A stretch of DNA of 64,000 nt from Clostridiales bacterium PH28_bin88 (lineage in GTDB: Bacteria; Bacillota; PH28-bin88). The position numbers and the translations under genes were made by a program. Within the stretch, counting starts at the first letter, position 1, and the number at the start of each line of letters is the position of its first letter. The notes under the pieces are model-generated. The model was not told the origin of the DNA, searched no databases, and saw nothing but the letters and a program-made list of their open reading frames with translations. The stretch is taken from the NCBI GenBank assembly GCA_000987045.1, contig LAKY01000007.1:27059-91058 (forward strand). Direction: 5' to 3'. Of this stretch, positions 7,831-16,825 are shown piece by piece.

Positions 7831-8673
7831 TCAGACTTCCGGCTTCCGGCCTCCGGACAGGGCCAGTTCCAGGGTCTTCACCCCTTCTAGCACCAGATCC
7901 GCCAGGTGAGTACACCCCGCAGGGCCCCCGGCAGCATCCATCATCTGCTTGCGTGCGGCGGTGGTCAGGGGGATGCCGGGCAACATGGCTAATCGCTCCG
8001 GGCCGCGCTGGCAGATGGTGTCCAGCGCCCGTAAGGTATGTCCTCCAGCATGGAGGATTTCCATAGATCCCGTTTTTACTCGCAAGGCTATTCCCATCTC
8101 ATGAAAGGAATCGCTTAAGCCCGCCTGGACCAGGTATTCTTCTCCGCTATCCGTGATGCTGCAGTACCGGTGCCGGTTAAAGCAGCAACCGCCCCGTACC
8201 TGGTCTCGAATGTGGTCGCTGAACTCCCGCAACCCTTGCCCCGGGTTGCTGTAGTAGACACAGGTACCGGCGAAATCCCGCCAGAACCAGGTGTCAAAAT
8301 CCGCTTCCGTTGCAAAACCCCGTTCGCGGAAAACCGCGTATTCCGCCTGGAACAGCCCCTTAATGCCCTCCAGCAACAAGTCAGCCCAACGCCCCGTGGG
8401 GTCGTGGGCCACTGCCCGGCGGACCTCTCGTCCTGCTCCCGGATATGCGGTGACCCCCACCAGGGCGTCCAGTTCGGTAGTCCCGGCAGGACCCGCTCCT
8501 TCCGGAGCGCGGTAAGTTTCCACCCGCGCCCCGGTCACCCGGAAGTCCGTCACCCCTACCCGCATGATGCCTGCCATCTCGCAAGCGGTATCCATGTACT
8601 GACTGGTCGCCAGCAGGGTATCCCCTTGCCGGTTGACGTTAACCAGCCAGTACCGATGGAACAGGTAATGCAT
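7831..8673 (-). CDS. DUF2889-like protein, unknown function
   Basis: A 280-residue protein without signal peptide or membrane segment. The C-terminal GCTHLADLVLEGVKTLELAL resembles the end of DUF2889 proteins, where a cysteine-threonine-histidine-leucine element is conserved, and a paired CCFNRHRYC element lies in the middle. The histidines and cysteines suggest metal binding, but this is inference. The ATG is preferred over an adjacent TTG because GAGGT precedes it closely. It is upstream of and co-oriented with the LpdD-like gene and divergent from the membrane diguanylate cyclase gene. Role unknown. Confidence 0.45.
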   Translation of the reverse strand: MHYLFHRYWLVNVNRQGDTLLATSQYMDTACEMAGIMRVGVTDFRVTGARVETYRAPEGAGPAGTTELDALVGVTAYPGAGREVRRAVAHDPTGRWADLLLEGIKGLFQAEYAVFRERGFATEADFDTWFWRDFAGTCVYYSNPGQGLREFSDHIRDQVRGGCCFNRHRYCSITDSGEEYLVQAGLSDSFHEMGIALRVKTGSMEILHAGGHTLRALDTICQRGPERLAMLPGIPLTTAARKQMMDAAGGPAGCTHLADLVLEGVKTLELALSGGRKPEV

Positions 8674-8790
8674 CAAACCTCACCAACCCCAGGCCGAAAG
8701 TCGCTTTCTCTCTCTATTCCCACATCTTTCTCCTATCTTAACATCCTTGCGGGAAAGCAGGCAACCCGTTTTCAACTTTTTGTGTAGGTC

Positions 8791-8819
8791 TTGCCCATCA
8801 ACGCCATTTATTGTAATAT
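8791..8819 (+). promoter_or_regulatory. sigma-A-type promoter of membrane GGDEF gene
   Basis: TTGCCC, a 17-base spacer and TAATAT lie directly upstream of the AAGGAGG ribosome site of the diguanylate cyclase gene. Box sequences and spacing are close to the vegetative consensus. Confidence 0.6.
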
Positions 8820-8841
8820 TAGGGAGCAAGGAGGTAGTACG

Positions 8842-10029
8842 GTGAAACGGGTTATATTTTTTATTCACAGTTCAGCCGTCATCTCACTCGGAGTATGGGG
8901 GATTATTTGGGCGTTCCTGCATGCCGCCGATTTCCCCTTGACACTCCTGTGGTGGCTTGCGCCGCTGTACTACTTTGACAAAAAGGGGCTGGCCGTGGGG
9001 GGCAAATTCCTGTTTTCCGTGGTCGGGGCCTTACAAGTGGCCCTGCTTTTCCTCTATCCGGCCCCCTGGGTAATTATACTCGTTTTTTCCGCCTATGCGC
9101 TCTTGGACCTCACCACCCCGCACACCCTTGCCAAGGGAACAGGAGACCGGGTCTTCAGGCATGTATACAACAGTTCCCAAATCGTAATCAGCATCTGGGT
9201 TGCCAAGGCCTTGATGGGCCTGTTTGGAGTTTCTCTCGATGTCCCTCTTGAACCGGCTTTTCTAGGGCTTGTCATCACAGGGATTGGTTTTAGCCTGACC
9301 AACTTCCTGCTGGTACTGGTGATGGTACTGTTAACGTCACCCGTCGGTCTCCGGGATGCCTGGCAGGACTTCAAGGTCACTTTTGGCGTCGCCCTGCTGC
9401 TGAACCCTACCCTGGGTATTGTGCTGGCAGTGGCTTTTCACGACCAGGGATTGCTCTACACCCTGCTGCTGGTTGGTTTTCTCTACCTGCTCCACCGGTA
9501 TACCGTGCTCAACTACCGGCAGGTGGAACAAGAACGCCAGCTGCTCCATCAGCAGCACCAGTTAAACCTGGATGCCCTCACAGGAGTGTTTAACTACCGC
9601 TATCTGAATCATTACCTGGAAGAGCTGACCCGCAAAGAGGACCCCTTCGCGCTCCTGCTGATGGACCTGGACCACTTCAAGGCGGTGAATGACACCTACG
9701 GCCATCCCGCGGGGAACGAGGTGCTGGTGAGAGCGGCGGAAAGTATCCGGAATTCGCTGCGCCCGGGAGACACCGTCGCCCGGTTCGGCGGGGAAGAGTT
9801 TGCCGCCATCCTGTTAAACATCACTCCCGAAGACGCCCGCGGGGTGGCGGAACGAGTGCGGGAAGACCTGGAGGGGTTACAGGTGACCGGTGATAATTAC
9901 CAGGTAAGGTTGACCATCTCCATCGGGATGGCCTATTACCAGCCCCCCATGTCCCTGGATGAGTTGCTCGCCTCCGCGGATACCAGCCTGTACCGGGCCA
10001 AGGGACTGGGCAGAAACCGGGTTTGCTAA
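8842..10029 (+). CDS. membrane-bound diguanylate cyclase (GGDEF)
   Basis: A 395-residue protein that should make cyclic di-GMP from two GTP. The first 220 residues form about six to seven hydrophobic segments. A short linker rich in Gln and His (QEQRQLLHQQHQ-like) then leads to a full GGDEF domain. The active site reads GGEEF at about residues 316-320, and an RPGD inhibitory site lies five residues before it, so the enzyme is predicted active and feedback-inhibited. The GTG start is used because AAGGAGG lies 7 bases upstream; a longer frame from an upstream ATG has no ribosome site and would include the promoter. It is a single-gene unit with its own promoter and terminator. Confidence 0.88.
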   Translation: MKRVIFFIHSSAVISLGVWGIIWAFLHAADFPLTLLWWLAPLYYFDKKGLAVGGKFLFSVVGALQVALLFLYPAPWVIILVFSAYALLDLTTPHTLAKGTGDRVFRHVYNSSQIVISIWVAKALMGLFGVSLDVPLEPAFLGLVITGIGFSLTNFLLVLVMVLLTSPVGLRDAWQDFKVTFGVALLLNPTLGIVLAVAFHDQGLLYTLLLVGFLYLLHRYTVLNYRQVEQERQLLHQQHQLNLDALTGVFNYRYLNHYLEELTRKEDPFALLLMDLDHFKAVNDTYGHPAGNEVLVRAAESIRNSLRPGDTVARFGGEEFAAILLNITPEDARGVAERVREDLEGLQVTGDNYQVRLTISIGMAYYQPPMSLDELLASADTSLYRAKGLGRNRVC

Positions 10030-10040
10030 CATCCGTAAAC

Positions 10041-10065
10041 AAGACCCTTCCGGGAGGGGTCTTTT
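10041..10065 (+). terminator. intrinsic terminator after GGDEF gene
   Basis: Stem AAGACCC TTC / GGA GGGGTCTT, followed by TTTACTTG on the plus strand, 11 bases after the stop codon. The A-rich left flank may also let it act on the minus strand. Confidence 0.75.
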
Positions 10066-10085
10066 ACTTGCACCATCAATATACC

Positions 10086-10207
10086 TTCTGTGGCATAAGT
10101 GCAACCAGGGCTTCCACACCAGAAATTGGGTATTCCTTTGGGGAGGCATAAGTACTAAGCCCATAAATCGACAAGTCTTCTTGAGCGAAAGCCAAGTTTT
10201 CTTGATT
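10086..10207. repeat. intergenic repeat, copy 1 (GTGGCATAAGT element)
   Basis: Contains TTCTGTGGCATAAGT, GGCATAAGTACTAAG and GCCAAGTTTTCTT in order. The same blocks recur in the gap before livK at 21852-21929. This copy has an extra internal segment and lies just after the 3' end of fchA. The rest of the 150-base gap holds no gene. Confidence 0.6.
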
Positions 10208-10218
10208 TATCAACTTCG

Positions 10219-10845
10219 TCACCCAAGCTTGTTCCTGATCAAATGCTGGATTCCCTCGTGCAGTGCCCGGGCAGAGGCCAGGATGTTTTCTTTGTTAACC
10301 TCCACATCCTGCTTGAACCCCGGGTCTTTAATACCACCAAGGTTGATTTCCACGTTGAACACAGCACCCTGTAGCCCCGCGTAAGCCATCAGCATGGATA
10401 CCCCGGCGTCGCTTAAAGCGTTGGGGTTACCCAGGGTGACGGCGGTCTTACTTAGTTCCATCACCGCCAGGCAGTGCCGCGCCACCTCCAGCGGCAGCAG
10501 GGCGGCCCGCTTGAGCGCCTCCTGAATCGCCTCGGAGCGCTTTGTTTTTTCTTCTTCGCTGCTCTTGGGTAGTTTATACGCCGCCATCACCCGGTTGAAG
10601 GCGGCAGTGTCCTCATCCACCATCTGGCTTAACCGTTCTTTCAGTTCGGCCGCCTTCTCCAGTACATCACGCATTTCCGCTTCGTTCTCTTTAAAACTCT
10701 CCTTGCCTACCGTCAGGTTAGCTACCATGGAAACCAGGGCGGCGCCCAGGGAACCGGCCAGAGCGGAAACACTGCCCCCGCCCGGCGCCGGGGAGTCCGA
10801 GGCAAGTTCCTCGATAAAGCCGTTTACCGTCAGATCAGTCAGCAT
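10219..10845 (-). CDS. fchA: formimidoyl-THF cyclodeaminase / methenyl-THF cyclohydrolase
   Basis: A 208-residue member of the FTCD cyclodeaminase family. It releases ammonia from 5-formimino-tetrahydrofolate to give 5,10-methenyl-tetrahydrofolate, or acts as methenyl-THF cyclohydrolase. The hallmark SPAPGGGSVSALAGSLGAAL lies near residues 18-37, followed by the mostly helical body of the family. It is the last gene of the histidine locus, 30 bases downstream of glutamate formiminotransferase, so the cyclodeaminase role is the best supported. The product can enter the folate C1 pathway of an anaerobe. Confidence 0.9.
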   Translation of the reverse strand: MLTDLTVNGFIEELASDSPAPGGGSVSALAGSLGAALVSMVANLTVGKESFKENEAEMRDVLEKAAELKERLSQMVDEDTAAFNRVMAAYKLPKSSEEEKTKRSEAIQEALKRAALLPLEVARHCLAVMELSKTAVTLGNPNALSDAGVSMLMAYAGLQGAVFNVEINLGGIKDPGFKQDVEVNKENILASARALHEGIQHLIRNKLG

Positions 10846-10875
10846 GTTTTGCCTACTCCTTCCCCATCCAAGTCT

Positions 10876-11772
10876 TTATTCACTGAGCCTGGTCTCCAGG
10901 ACCTGTCCCCGCTGGAAGTTCTCCAGCCGGAGGTAAAACCCAGCGGCGTCCAAGAGCGCCTCCATGGGCACCAGGCCCACGATCTCGCTGCCGGTAATGA
11001 TCACCCCGTAGCGGGAAGCCTCGGTCTTTACCGCTTCAAAGACCCGGTGCAGGGGTACCTCCCGGAAGTTACACACGTTGATGGTCACCTGGGCGACGTT
11101 CCTGTCCTCCAGCATCACCCCCAGGGCCTTGATGCTGGGGTAGCCGCCGCTGGACCCCCGGATGGCCTTGGCGATGGCCTTGGCGATGTTGACATCGGAG
11201 GTGCTCAGGTTGATGTTATAGGCAATGAGCGGCGGGCGGGCCCCCACGGCGGTGGCGCCGGCGGTGGGGTGTACCCGGGCGGGGCCAAAATCGGGCTGCC
11301 GTTCTGGCAGGTGGATGCTCTCCTTCATGCCTTCAAATTCTCCCTTGCGGACGTTGGGGAGGCTTTTCCGCTCGGGGCGGGTGGCGGCCGCTTCATACAG
11401 GTAGACCGGGATCTGCAGCTTCTCGCCGATCTCCCGTCCCAGTTCCCGGGCCAGTTCCACGCACTCCTCCATGGTCACACCGGCGATGGGCACAAAGGGG
11501 ATAACGTCTGTGGCTCCCATGCGGGGATGCTCTCCCTGGTGTTCTTCCATGTTAATCAGTGCTTTGGCCTTCTCTGCAGCCAGGAAGGCGGCTGTTTTAA
11601 CGGCCTGGGGCTCTCCCACGAAGGTGACCACCGACCGGTTGTGGCTCTGGTCGGAGGAGTGGTCCAGGAGCTTGACTCCCTCCACTCCTTCGATCACCGC
11701 CAGGATCTGTTGGATGACTTCGGGCCGCTGGCCCTCGCTGAAGTTGGGGATGCACTCGACTAGTTTGGCCAT
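10876..11772 (-). CDS. ftcD: glutamate formiminotransferase
   Basis: A 298-residue stand-alone formiminotransferase domain. It moves the formimino group of N-formimino-L-glutamate to tetrahydrofolate. It starts MAKLVECIPNFSEGQ, the invariant N-terminus of this family, and contains RPLIAYNINLST, PSIKALGV and HRVFEAVKTEA, typical of the N- and C-subdomains. Human FTCD fuses this domain to the cyclodeaminase; here the two are separate adjacent genes. It implies the tetrahydrofolate-linked branch of histidine breakdown rather than direct release of formamide or formate. Confidence 0.94.
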   Translation of the reverse strand: MAKLVECIPNFSEGQRPEVIQQILAVIEGVEGVKLLDHSSDQSHNRSVVTFVGEPQAVKTAAFLAAEKAKALINMEEHQGEHPRMGATDVIPFVPIAGVTMEECVELARELGREIGEKLQIPVYLYEAAATRPERKSLPNVRKGEFEGMKESIHLPERQPDFGPARVHPTAGATAVGARPPLIAYNINLSTSDVNIAKAIAKAIRGSSGGYPSIKALGVMLEDRNVAQVTINVCNFREVPLHRVFEAVKTEASRYGVIITGSEIVGLVPMEALLDAAGFYLRLENFQRGQVLETRLSE

Positions 11773-12044
11773 AGCTTGAACTCTTCACCTCTCTATTACT
11801 GCTTAGCAAGAATCTGCTCTGTCTTGGTACGCAGGAGTCAGAAGTCAGGAGTCAGAAGTCAGAATGAGAGAACAGTTTATCATCTCGAGTATTCTAAATT
11901 CTGCCCTGAAAATAGCTCATCGCTATTTTCATCCCTCTGATGGCGCCGCTTTAGCGGCGTGGGGGTCTGACTGCTGAATTCTGACTACCTGAATAATAAC
12001 ATCTCTTGTTAGGGCGGCCGGCGATTCCGGCTCACTCCCGGGGT
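11773..12044. repeat. intergenic region with GTCAGAAGTCAG repeats and two hairpins
   Basis: The gap between hutI and ftcD holds four copies of (A/G)GTCAGAA or GTCAGGA near 11832-11864, a related GTCTGACTGCTGAATTCTGAC at 11967-11987, and two stem-loops: AAATAGC / GCTATTT and GGCGCCGC / GCGGCG-like with a TTTA loop. Similar repeats occur at 47.1-47.3 kb. No gene is seen. The repeat splits what is otherwise a tight operon. Confidence 0.6.
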
Positions 12045-13316
12045 CTATTCTACCACAACTTGCCCGTTTTTGATCACCATCTCCACCAGGTTGGTACCGA
12101 AGCGGTAGGGCAGGTACCGGTACGTAAGGGCGTCAAAGACCACCAGGTCGGCTTTTTTGCCCGCCTCGATGCTGCCCACCTCTGCCGCCCTCCCGATGGC
12201 GTGGGCGGCATTGATGGTGACCGCTGTGATCACCTCCGCCGGGGTCATCTTGAGCTGCCGGCAGGCGATGCCCATCACCACCTGCAGGGAGTTGACGGGG
12301 GAACTGCCAGGATTGAAGTCGCTGGCCAGGGCCACCGGCACTCCCCTTTCGATCATCTTCCTGGCCGGGGCGTACTGCTTGCCCATCAGGCAGAAGGTGG
12401 TGGCTGGCAATAACACGGCGATGGTGCCCTGTTGGGCCATTTGCTCGATCCCCTGGTCGGAGACCGCCATCAGGTGGTCGGCGGATACGGCGCCTACCTC
12501 GGCTGCCAGCTCCCCGCCCCCCAGGGACACGATCTCGTCGGCGTGGATCTTGGGCTTTAACCCCCGCTCTTTGGCGGCCAGGAGGATGCGGCGGGACTGC
12601 TCCACGGAAAAGACGCCCTCTTCGCAGAAGACGTCGCAGAACTCCGCCAGCCCCTCCCGGACCACGGCGGGAAGCATTGCTTCCACTACGAGGTCGACAT
12701 ATCCTTCCGGGTTACCTTTATATTCCTCCGGTACTGCGTGGGCCCCCAGAAAGGTGGGGACCAGGTCTATGGGATGAGACCGGTTGAGTTCCCGGATGAC
12801 CTCCAGGGTTTTGACTTCGTCCTCCAGGGTCAGGCCATAACCGCTCTTGACCTCGGCGGTGGTGGTACCCTGGGAGAGCATCTGGTCCAGGTACTTGCCG
12901 GCCGTTTTAATCAGTTCCGCTTTACCGGCCGCCCGGGTGGCCCGGACGGTGCTCAAGATCCCCCCGCCCGCCTTGAGGATGTCCAGGTATCCCATCCCCT
13001 GGAGCTTCAGTTCCAGTTCATGCTCCCGGGAACCGGCAAAAACCAGGTGGGTGTGGGGGTCCACCAGCCCCGGCAGCACCACCTTTCCACCGGCGTCCAC
13101 CACCCTGGTACCCGGGTGGGTCTCCACCTGTTCCAGCACTTCCCGGGTGGTACCCACGTAAACGATGGTACCTTCTTTAACCGCCACCGCCCCGTCCTGG
13201 ATTACGCCGAGCTGAGCCATCTCCGCTCCCCGTTTGGGGCCGGCCGAATCCCCGGCCACGGTGACCAGTTGGCCGGCGTGCAGAAGAAGCAGGTCGGCTT
13301 TAGTTTTATTCTCCAT
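12045..13316 (-). CDS. hutI: imidazolonepropionase
   Basis: A 423-residue amidohydrolase that opens 4-imidazolone-5-propionate to N-formimino-L-glutamate. The metal-binding DPHTHLVFAGSREHE lies near residues 87-101. KSGYGL and KIHADEI supply further conserved residues, and the late DFNPGSSP motif carries the last aspartate. Length is normal. It sits between the first urocanase gene and glutamate formiminotransferase, in pathway order. The ATG has AGGAG upstream. The protein is cytoplasmic with one metal ion expected. Confidence 0.95.
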   Translation of the reverse strand: MENKTKADLLLLHAGQLVTVAGDSAGPKRGAEMAQLGVIQDGAVAVKEGTIVYVGTTREVLEQVETHPGTRVVDAGGKVVLPGLVDPHTHLVFAGSREHELELKLQGMGYLDILKAGGGILSTVRATRAAGKAELIKTAGKYLDQMLSQGTTTAEVKSGYGLTLEDEVKTLEVIRELNRSHPIDLVPTFLGAHAVPEEYKGNPEGYVDLVVEAMLPAVVREGLAEFCDVFCEEGVFSVEQSRRILLAAKERGLKPKIHADEIVSLGGGELAAEVGAVSADHLMAVSDQGIEQMAQQGTIAVLLPATTFCLMGKQYAPARKMIERGVPVALASDFNPGSSPVNSLQVVMGIACRQLKMTPAEVITAVTINAAHAIGRAAEVGSIEAGKKADLVVFDALTYRYLPYRFGTNLVEMVIKNGQVVVE

Positions 13317-13386
13317 GCCATACTCTCCTTAACATCTTATCTTCATTTGACTGATTGCTTGCATCCTCCCACCCGGCTGGTTACCG

Positions 13387-13453
13387 CCCCTGTTTTGGGT
13401 CTCTGCACATCCAGCACCGTTAAGTCCAAACAGGGGAAGAATAACTCTTCCCC
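13387..13453 (-). terminator. inverted repeats between hutU1 and hutI
   Basis: Two nested inverted repeats: CCCCTGTTT (13387-13395) with AAACAGGGG (13428-13436), and GGGGAAGA (13433-13440) with TCTTCCCC (13446-13453). They share bases, so only one can form at a time. Neither has a clean T-run, so this could be an attenuator or a processing site rather than a strong terminator. Confidence 0.35.
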
Positions 13454-13473
13454 CTCCGCTTTGCTGTATTTAC

Positions 13474-15123
13474 TTATTTCATCATGGGGATCTTGACGCC
13501 CTTTTCTTTTGCCACCTGGATGGCCTGTTCGTAACCGGCGTCGGCGTGGCGGACGATGCCCATGCCGGGGTCGGTAGTGAGCACCCGCTGCAGCCGCTCC
13601 CCGGCTTCCCGGGTACCGTCCGCTACAATCACCATACCGGCGTGCAGGGCATACCCGATGCCTACCCCCCCGCCGTGGTGGACCGACACCCAGGAAGCGC
13701 CGCCCACCGCGTTGATGAGGGCGTTCAAAATGGGCCAGTCGGCAATGGCGTCGCTGCCGTCCTTCATGGCCTCGGTTTCCCGGTTGGGAGAGGCGACGGA
13801 GCCGCAGTCCAGGTGGTCCCGGCCGATGACGATGGGCGCCTTGATTTCCCCGCTGGCTACCATGTCGTTGATGATCTGGCCGAACCGTGCCCGTTCGCCG
13901 TAGCCCAGCCAGCAGATGCGGGCGGGCAGGCCCTGGAAGGCGATCCGCTCCCGCGCCATCTTGATCCACCGGCATAAGGGTTCGTTGTATGCAAACTCCC
14001 TCAGGATCACCTCGTCCGTCTTGTAAATGTCCGCCGGGTCACCTGAGAGGGCCGCCCAGCGGAAGGGCCCATTACCCTCGCAGAACAGCGGGCGGATGTA
14101 TGCCGGCACAAAGCCGGGGAAGTCGAAGGCGTTCTCCACCCCCTGGGCCTTGGCTTGGGCGCGGATGTTATTGCCGTAGTCGAAAACCACCGCGCCCCGC
14201 GCTTGCATGTCCAGCATGGCCCGGACCTGGACCGCCATGGAGTCCATGGCCATGCGCCTGTACTTTTCGGGATCGTCCCGGCGCAGCCGCAGCGCCTCTG
14301 CGAAACCAATCCCCGCGGGAACGTACCCGTTCAGGGGGTCATGGGCGGAGGTCTGGTCGGTGACGACGTCAGGGGTAACGCCCCGGCGGACCAGCTCCGG
14401 GTAGACGTCCGCCGCATTGGCCACCAGGCCCACCGACAGGGCTTTTTTCCGCTCTACCGCCTCGCCCACCAGCCTTAGCGCCTCGTCCAGGCTTGCGGTC
14501 ATCACATCGCAAAACTTTTGCCGGATGCGGCGTTCGATGCGCTGCCGGTCAACCTCCACATCCAGGCAGACGCCGTCATTCATGGTCACAGCCAGGGGTT
14601 GGGCGCCGCCCATCCCGCCCATGCCGCCGGTCAACACAAACTTGCCCTTCAGAGTGCCGCCGAAGTGCTGCCGGGCCAGTTCCGCCAGGGTCTCATAGGT
14701 CCCCTGGATGATGCCCTGGCTACCGATGTAGATCCAGCTCCCGGCAGTCATCTGGCCGAACATGATGAGCCCTTTCTTTTCCAGTTCCCAGAAGTGCTCC
14801 CACGTGGCCCAGCGTGGTACCAGCAGGGCGTTGGCCAGCAGCACCCGGGGTGCGTTGGCATGGGTCTTGAATACCGCCACCGGCTTCCCGGACTGGACCA
14901 GCATCGTCTCGTCATTCTCCAGTTCCTTCAGGGTTCTGACGATGGCCTCAAAGCTTTCCCAGTTGCGGGCCGCCTTCCCGGAACCGCCATACACGATCAG
15001 ATCCTCGGGTTTTTCCGCCACGTCAGGGTCCAGGTTATTCATCAGCATGCGCAAAGCCGCTTCCTGGATCCAGCCCTTGCAGCTTATTTCCGTGCCGCGC
15101 GGGGCGCGGATCTCTCTCGCCAT
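13474..15123 (-). CDS. hutU: urocanate hydratase, copy 1
   Basis: A 549-residue NAD-dependent urocanase that converts urocanate to 4-imidazolone-5-propionate. Conserved features are [11 protein letters not shown] near residue 45, the NAD-binding [16 protein letters not shown] near residue 162, YGNNIRAQA and [19 protein letters not shown] carrying the conserved cysteine, and [17 protein letters not shown] near the C-terminus. Length is standard. A GAGGAGG site precedes the ATG by 9 bases. It lies downstream of the AraC-type regulator gene. A second, diverged urocanase is encoded on the other side of the regulator. Confidence 0.95.
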   Translation of the reverse strand: MAREIRAPRGTEISCKGWIQEAALRMLMNNLDPDVAEKPEDLIVYGGSGKAARNWESFEAIVRTLKELENDETMLVQSGKPVAVFKTHANAPRVLLANALLVPRWATWEHFWELEKKGLIMFGQMTAGSWIYIGSQGIIQGTYETLAELARQHFGGTLKGKFVLTGGMGGMGGAQPLAVTMNDGVCLDVEVDRQRIERRIRQKFCDVMTASLDEALRLVGEAVERKKALSVGLVANAADVYPELVRRGVTPDVVTDQTSAHDPLNGYVPAGIGFAEALRLRRDDPEKYRRMAMDSMAVQVRAMLDMQARGAVVFDYGNNIRAQAKAQGVENAFDFPGFVPAYIRPLFCEGNGPFRWAALSGDPADIYKTDEVILREFAYNEPLCRWIKMARERIAFQGLPARICWLGYGERARFGQIINDMVASGEIKAPIVIGRDHLDCGSVASPNRETEAMKDGSDAIADWPILNALINAVGGASWVSVHHGGGVGIGYALHAGMVIVADGTREAGERLQRVLTTDPGMGIVRHADAGYEQAIQVAKEKGVKIPMMK

Positions 15124-15234
15124 GTCTTTCAGCCTCCTCGTTATTTTTCTGGTAATTAATCTATGCGTTAGTTTCGAGGATTTGAGAAGCTTTTCCTTCG
15201 GACTTTTTTTCTATTTCCCGCACATTCTTCCCTG

Positions 15235-16815
15235 CTACCTGAACCTGCTGGGCGGAACACCCACCATATTTTTAAAGACCCTGCTGAAATAATTGGGGTC
15301 ATGGTAACCGACCCGCCGGGCGGTTTCTGCCACGTTCAGGTTGGTGTTTCTTAAAAGCATCTGGGCCTCGTCAATCCGGATCCGCGTCAAGTATTCGATG
15401 AAAGGGCAGCCCATTTCTTTTTTGAAGATGTGGCTGAAGTAACAGGCGCTCAAACCGATGCTGCCCGCTACGTCCTCCAGGGTAATGGGCTCCGTATAGT
15501 GCTCCTTGATAAACCTGACCGCCCGGTGTACCAGCTTTTGGTGGCCGTAATGCTGGCCTGATACCACCTCTCGGGTGAGTTCTCCGACCACCTTAAGCAT
15601 AAATTCCTGCAATTCAGAGGCCAACTCGATACTCATGAGTTTTTCCAGATAGGTCGAACTCTTGGAGAGTAAATGCTCCGAATCCACCCCGCCCTCCATG
15701 GCAGCCCTGAGCAGCAGTACTACCAGTTCCAGCGTCCTGCCCTTGATCATTTCAGGGCGGAGTCCCCTGGTCAAGGTGCTTTCCATGATCTCTCCCAGTA
15801 CTTCCAGGGCACCCTTCTCATCTCCCAGCCGCACCCGCGCCGTTAACTGCGCCTCTGCCTCGGGAGAAAAAAGGGCTGCATCCTGGCTGAAGGGTTCCAC
15901 TTCATGAATATGGATCACCTTGCTGGCGCCGGTGAAAAACTTGTGCCGCAGCGCCCCCATGGCTTCCAAAAAAGAGACATTGATATTGCGGATGTCGCCG
16001 TAGTACCGCCCAATGCCCACCGATACCGAAGTAGAAGTTCTTTCTTCCACCACCTGTTTGACCAGCCGTGCCACCCTGACGGATTCCTCCACCACCTGCC
16101 GGTCTTCCTCGTATTCCAGGTGACAGAGGACTGCAAAGCTGTCCTCGCCGACCGTTGCGGCAATACCGGAGGTCAGGAGGTTGGTAGCCTCCTGCAGCGC
16201 CTCCAATACCTTCTGGCGCAGTTCATGTTTCAATCTCGGGCTGCGGTTGGCGGTAATGGCGGCAAAGTTGTCTATATTCATCACCATAGCGCAGTTGGGC
16301 AGTTGCTCCAGCCCGCTAAGACGGTGTATCTCCCAGATTTCCTTCATGTGCTTGAGGTTGCCGTAGATCAGGTTATACAGGAGTTGGGTTTTCACAAAGG
16401 GTTTCAGGCGGTCCAATTCCTGCCGCAGCACCTTTTCCCGCTGGGACCGGTGGACCCTCCGCTGGTTTAACTCCCGCAACGCCGCCAGAAACTCCTCCCG
16501 GGAAGCAGGCAGGAGCAACAGCCCGTCTGCCATTACCTCCAGGCACCGGCATGCCAAAACAAAGTCTCGCCGGTGGGTGAGCACCAGCAGACCGGTCTCC
16601 GGGGACACCTGCTTGACCTGGGCCAGGAGTTCCCAGTTGACAGGGGTATCTCCCGCCTCAATTACCAGCAGGCTTCCCTCTACCCGGTCCAGGCGACCGG
16701 GTATCTCGGTTTCCCGCTCGATCACCTCGATCCTCCCTGCGGGAACCGGGGCTTCCGCCAGCCAGCCGGCCAGGGTTTCTGTTGTGACAGCTGTCGCCAG
16801 CACCAGAGTGTTCAT
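15235..16815 (-). CDS. AraC-family regulator with degenerate GGDEF-like core
   Basis: A 526-residue regulator of YesN-like layout. Residues 1-125 resemble a receiver fold but lack the clear phospho-aspartate pocket. Residues about 175-310 form a GGDEF-like domain whose signature has become GEDSF, so cyclase activity is not expected. The last 100 residues are a two-helix-turn-helix AraC domain (EPITLEDVAGSIGLSACYFS and the second helix RRVGYHDPNYFSRVFK). The start MNTLVLAT is chosen because a longer frame would run back into hutU2. It is 10 bases after hutU2 and before hutU1, so it probably controls the histidine/urocanate locus. The effector is unknown. Confidence 0.82.
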   Translation of the reverse strand: MNTLVLATAVTTETLAGWLAEAPVPAGRIEVIERETEIPGRLDRVEGSLLVIEAGDTPVNWELLAQVKQVSPETGLLVLTHRRDFVLACRCLEVMADGLLLLPASREEFLAALRELNQRRVHRSQREKVLRQELDRLKPFVKTQLLYNLIYGNLKHMKEIWEIHRLSGLEQLPNCAMVMNIDNFAAITANRSPRLKHELRQKVLEALQEATNLLTSGIAATVGEDSFAVLCHLEYEEDRQVVEESVRVARLVKQVVEERTSTSVSVGIGRYYGDIRNINVSFLEAMGALRHKFFTGASKVIHIHEVEPFSQDAALFSPEAEAQLTARVRLGDEKGALEVLGEIMESTLTRGLRPEMIKGRTLELVVLLLRAAMEGGVDSEHLLSKSSTYLEKLMSIELASELQEFMLKVVGELTREVVSGQHYGHQKLVHRAVRFIKEHYTEPITLEDVAGSIGLSACYFSHIFKKEMGCPFIEYLTRIRIDEAQMLLRNTNLNVAETARRVGYHDPNYFSRVFKNMVGVPPSRFR

Positions 16816-16825
16816 ATGTCCCCCA

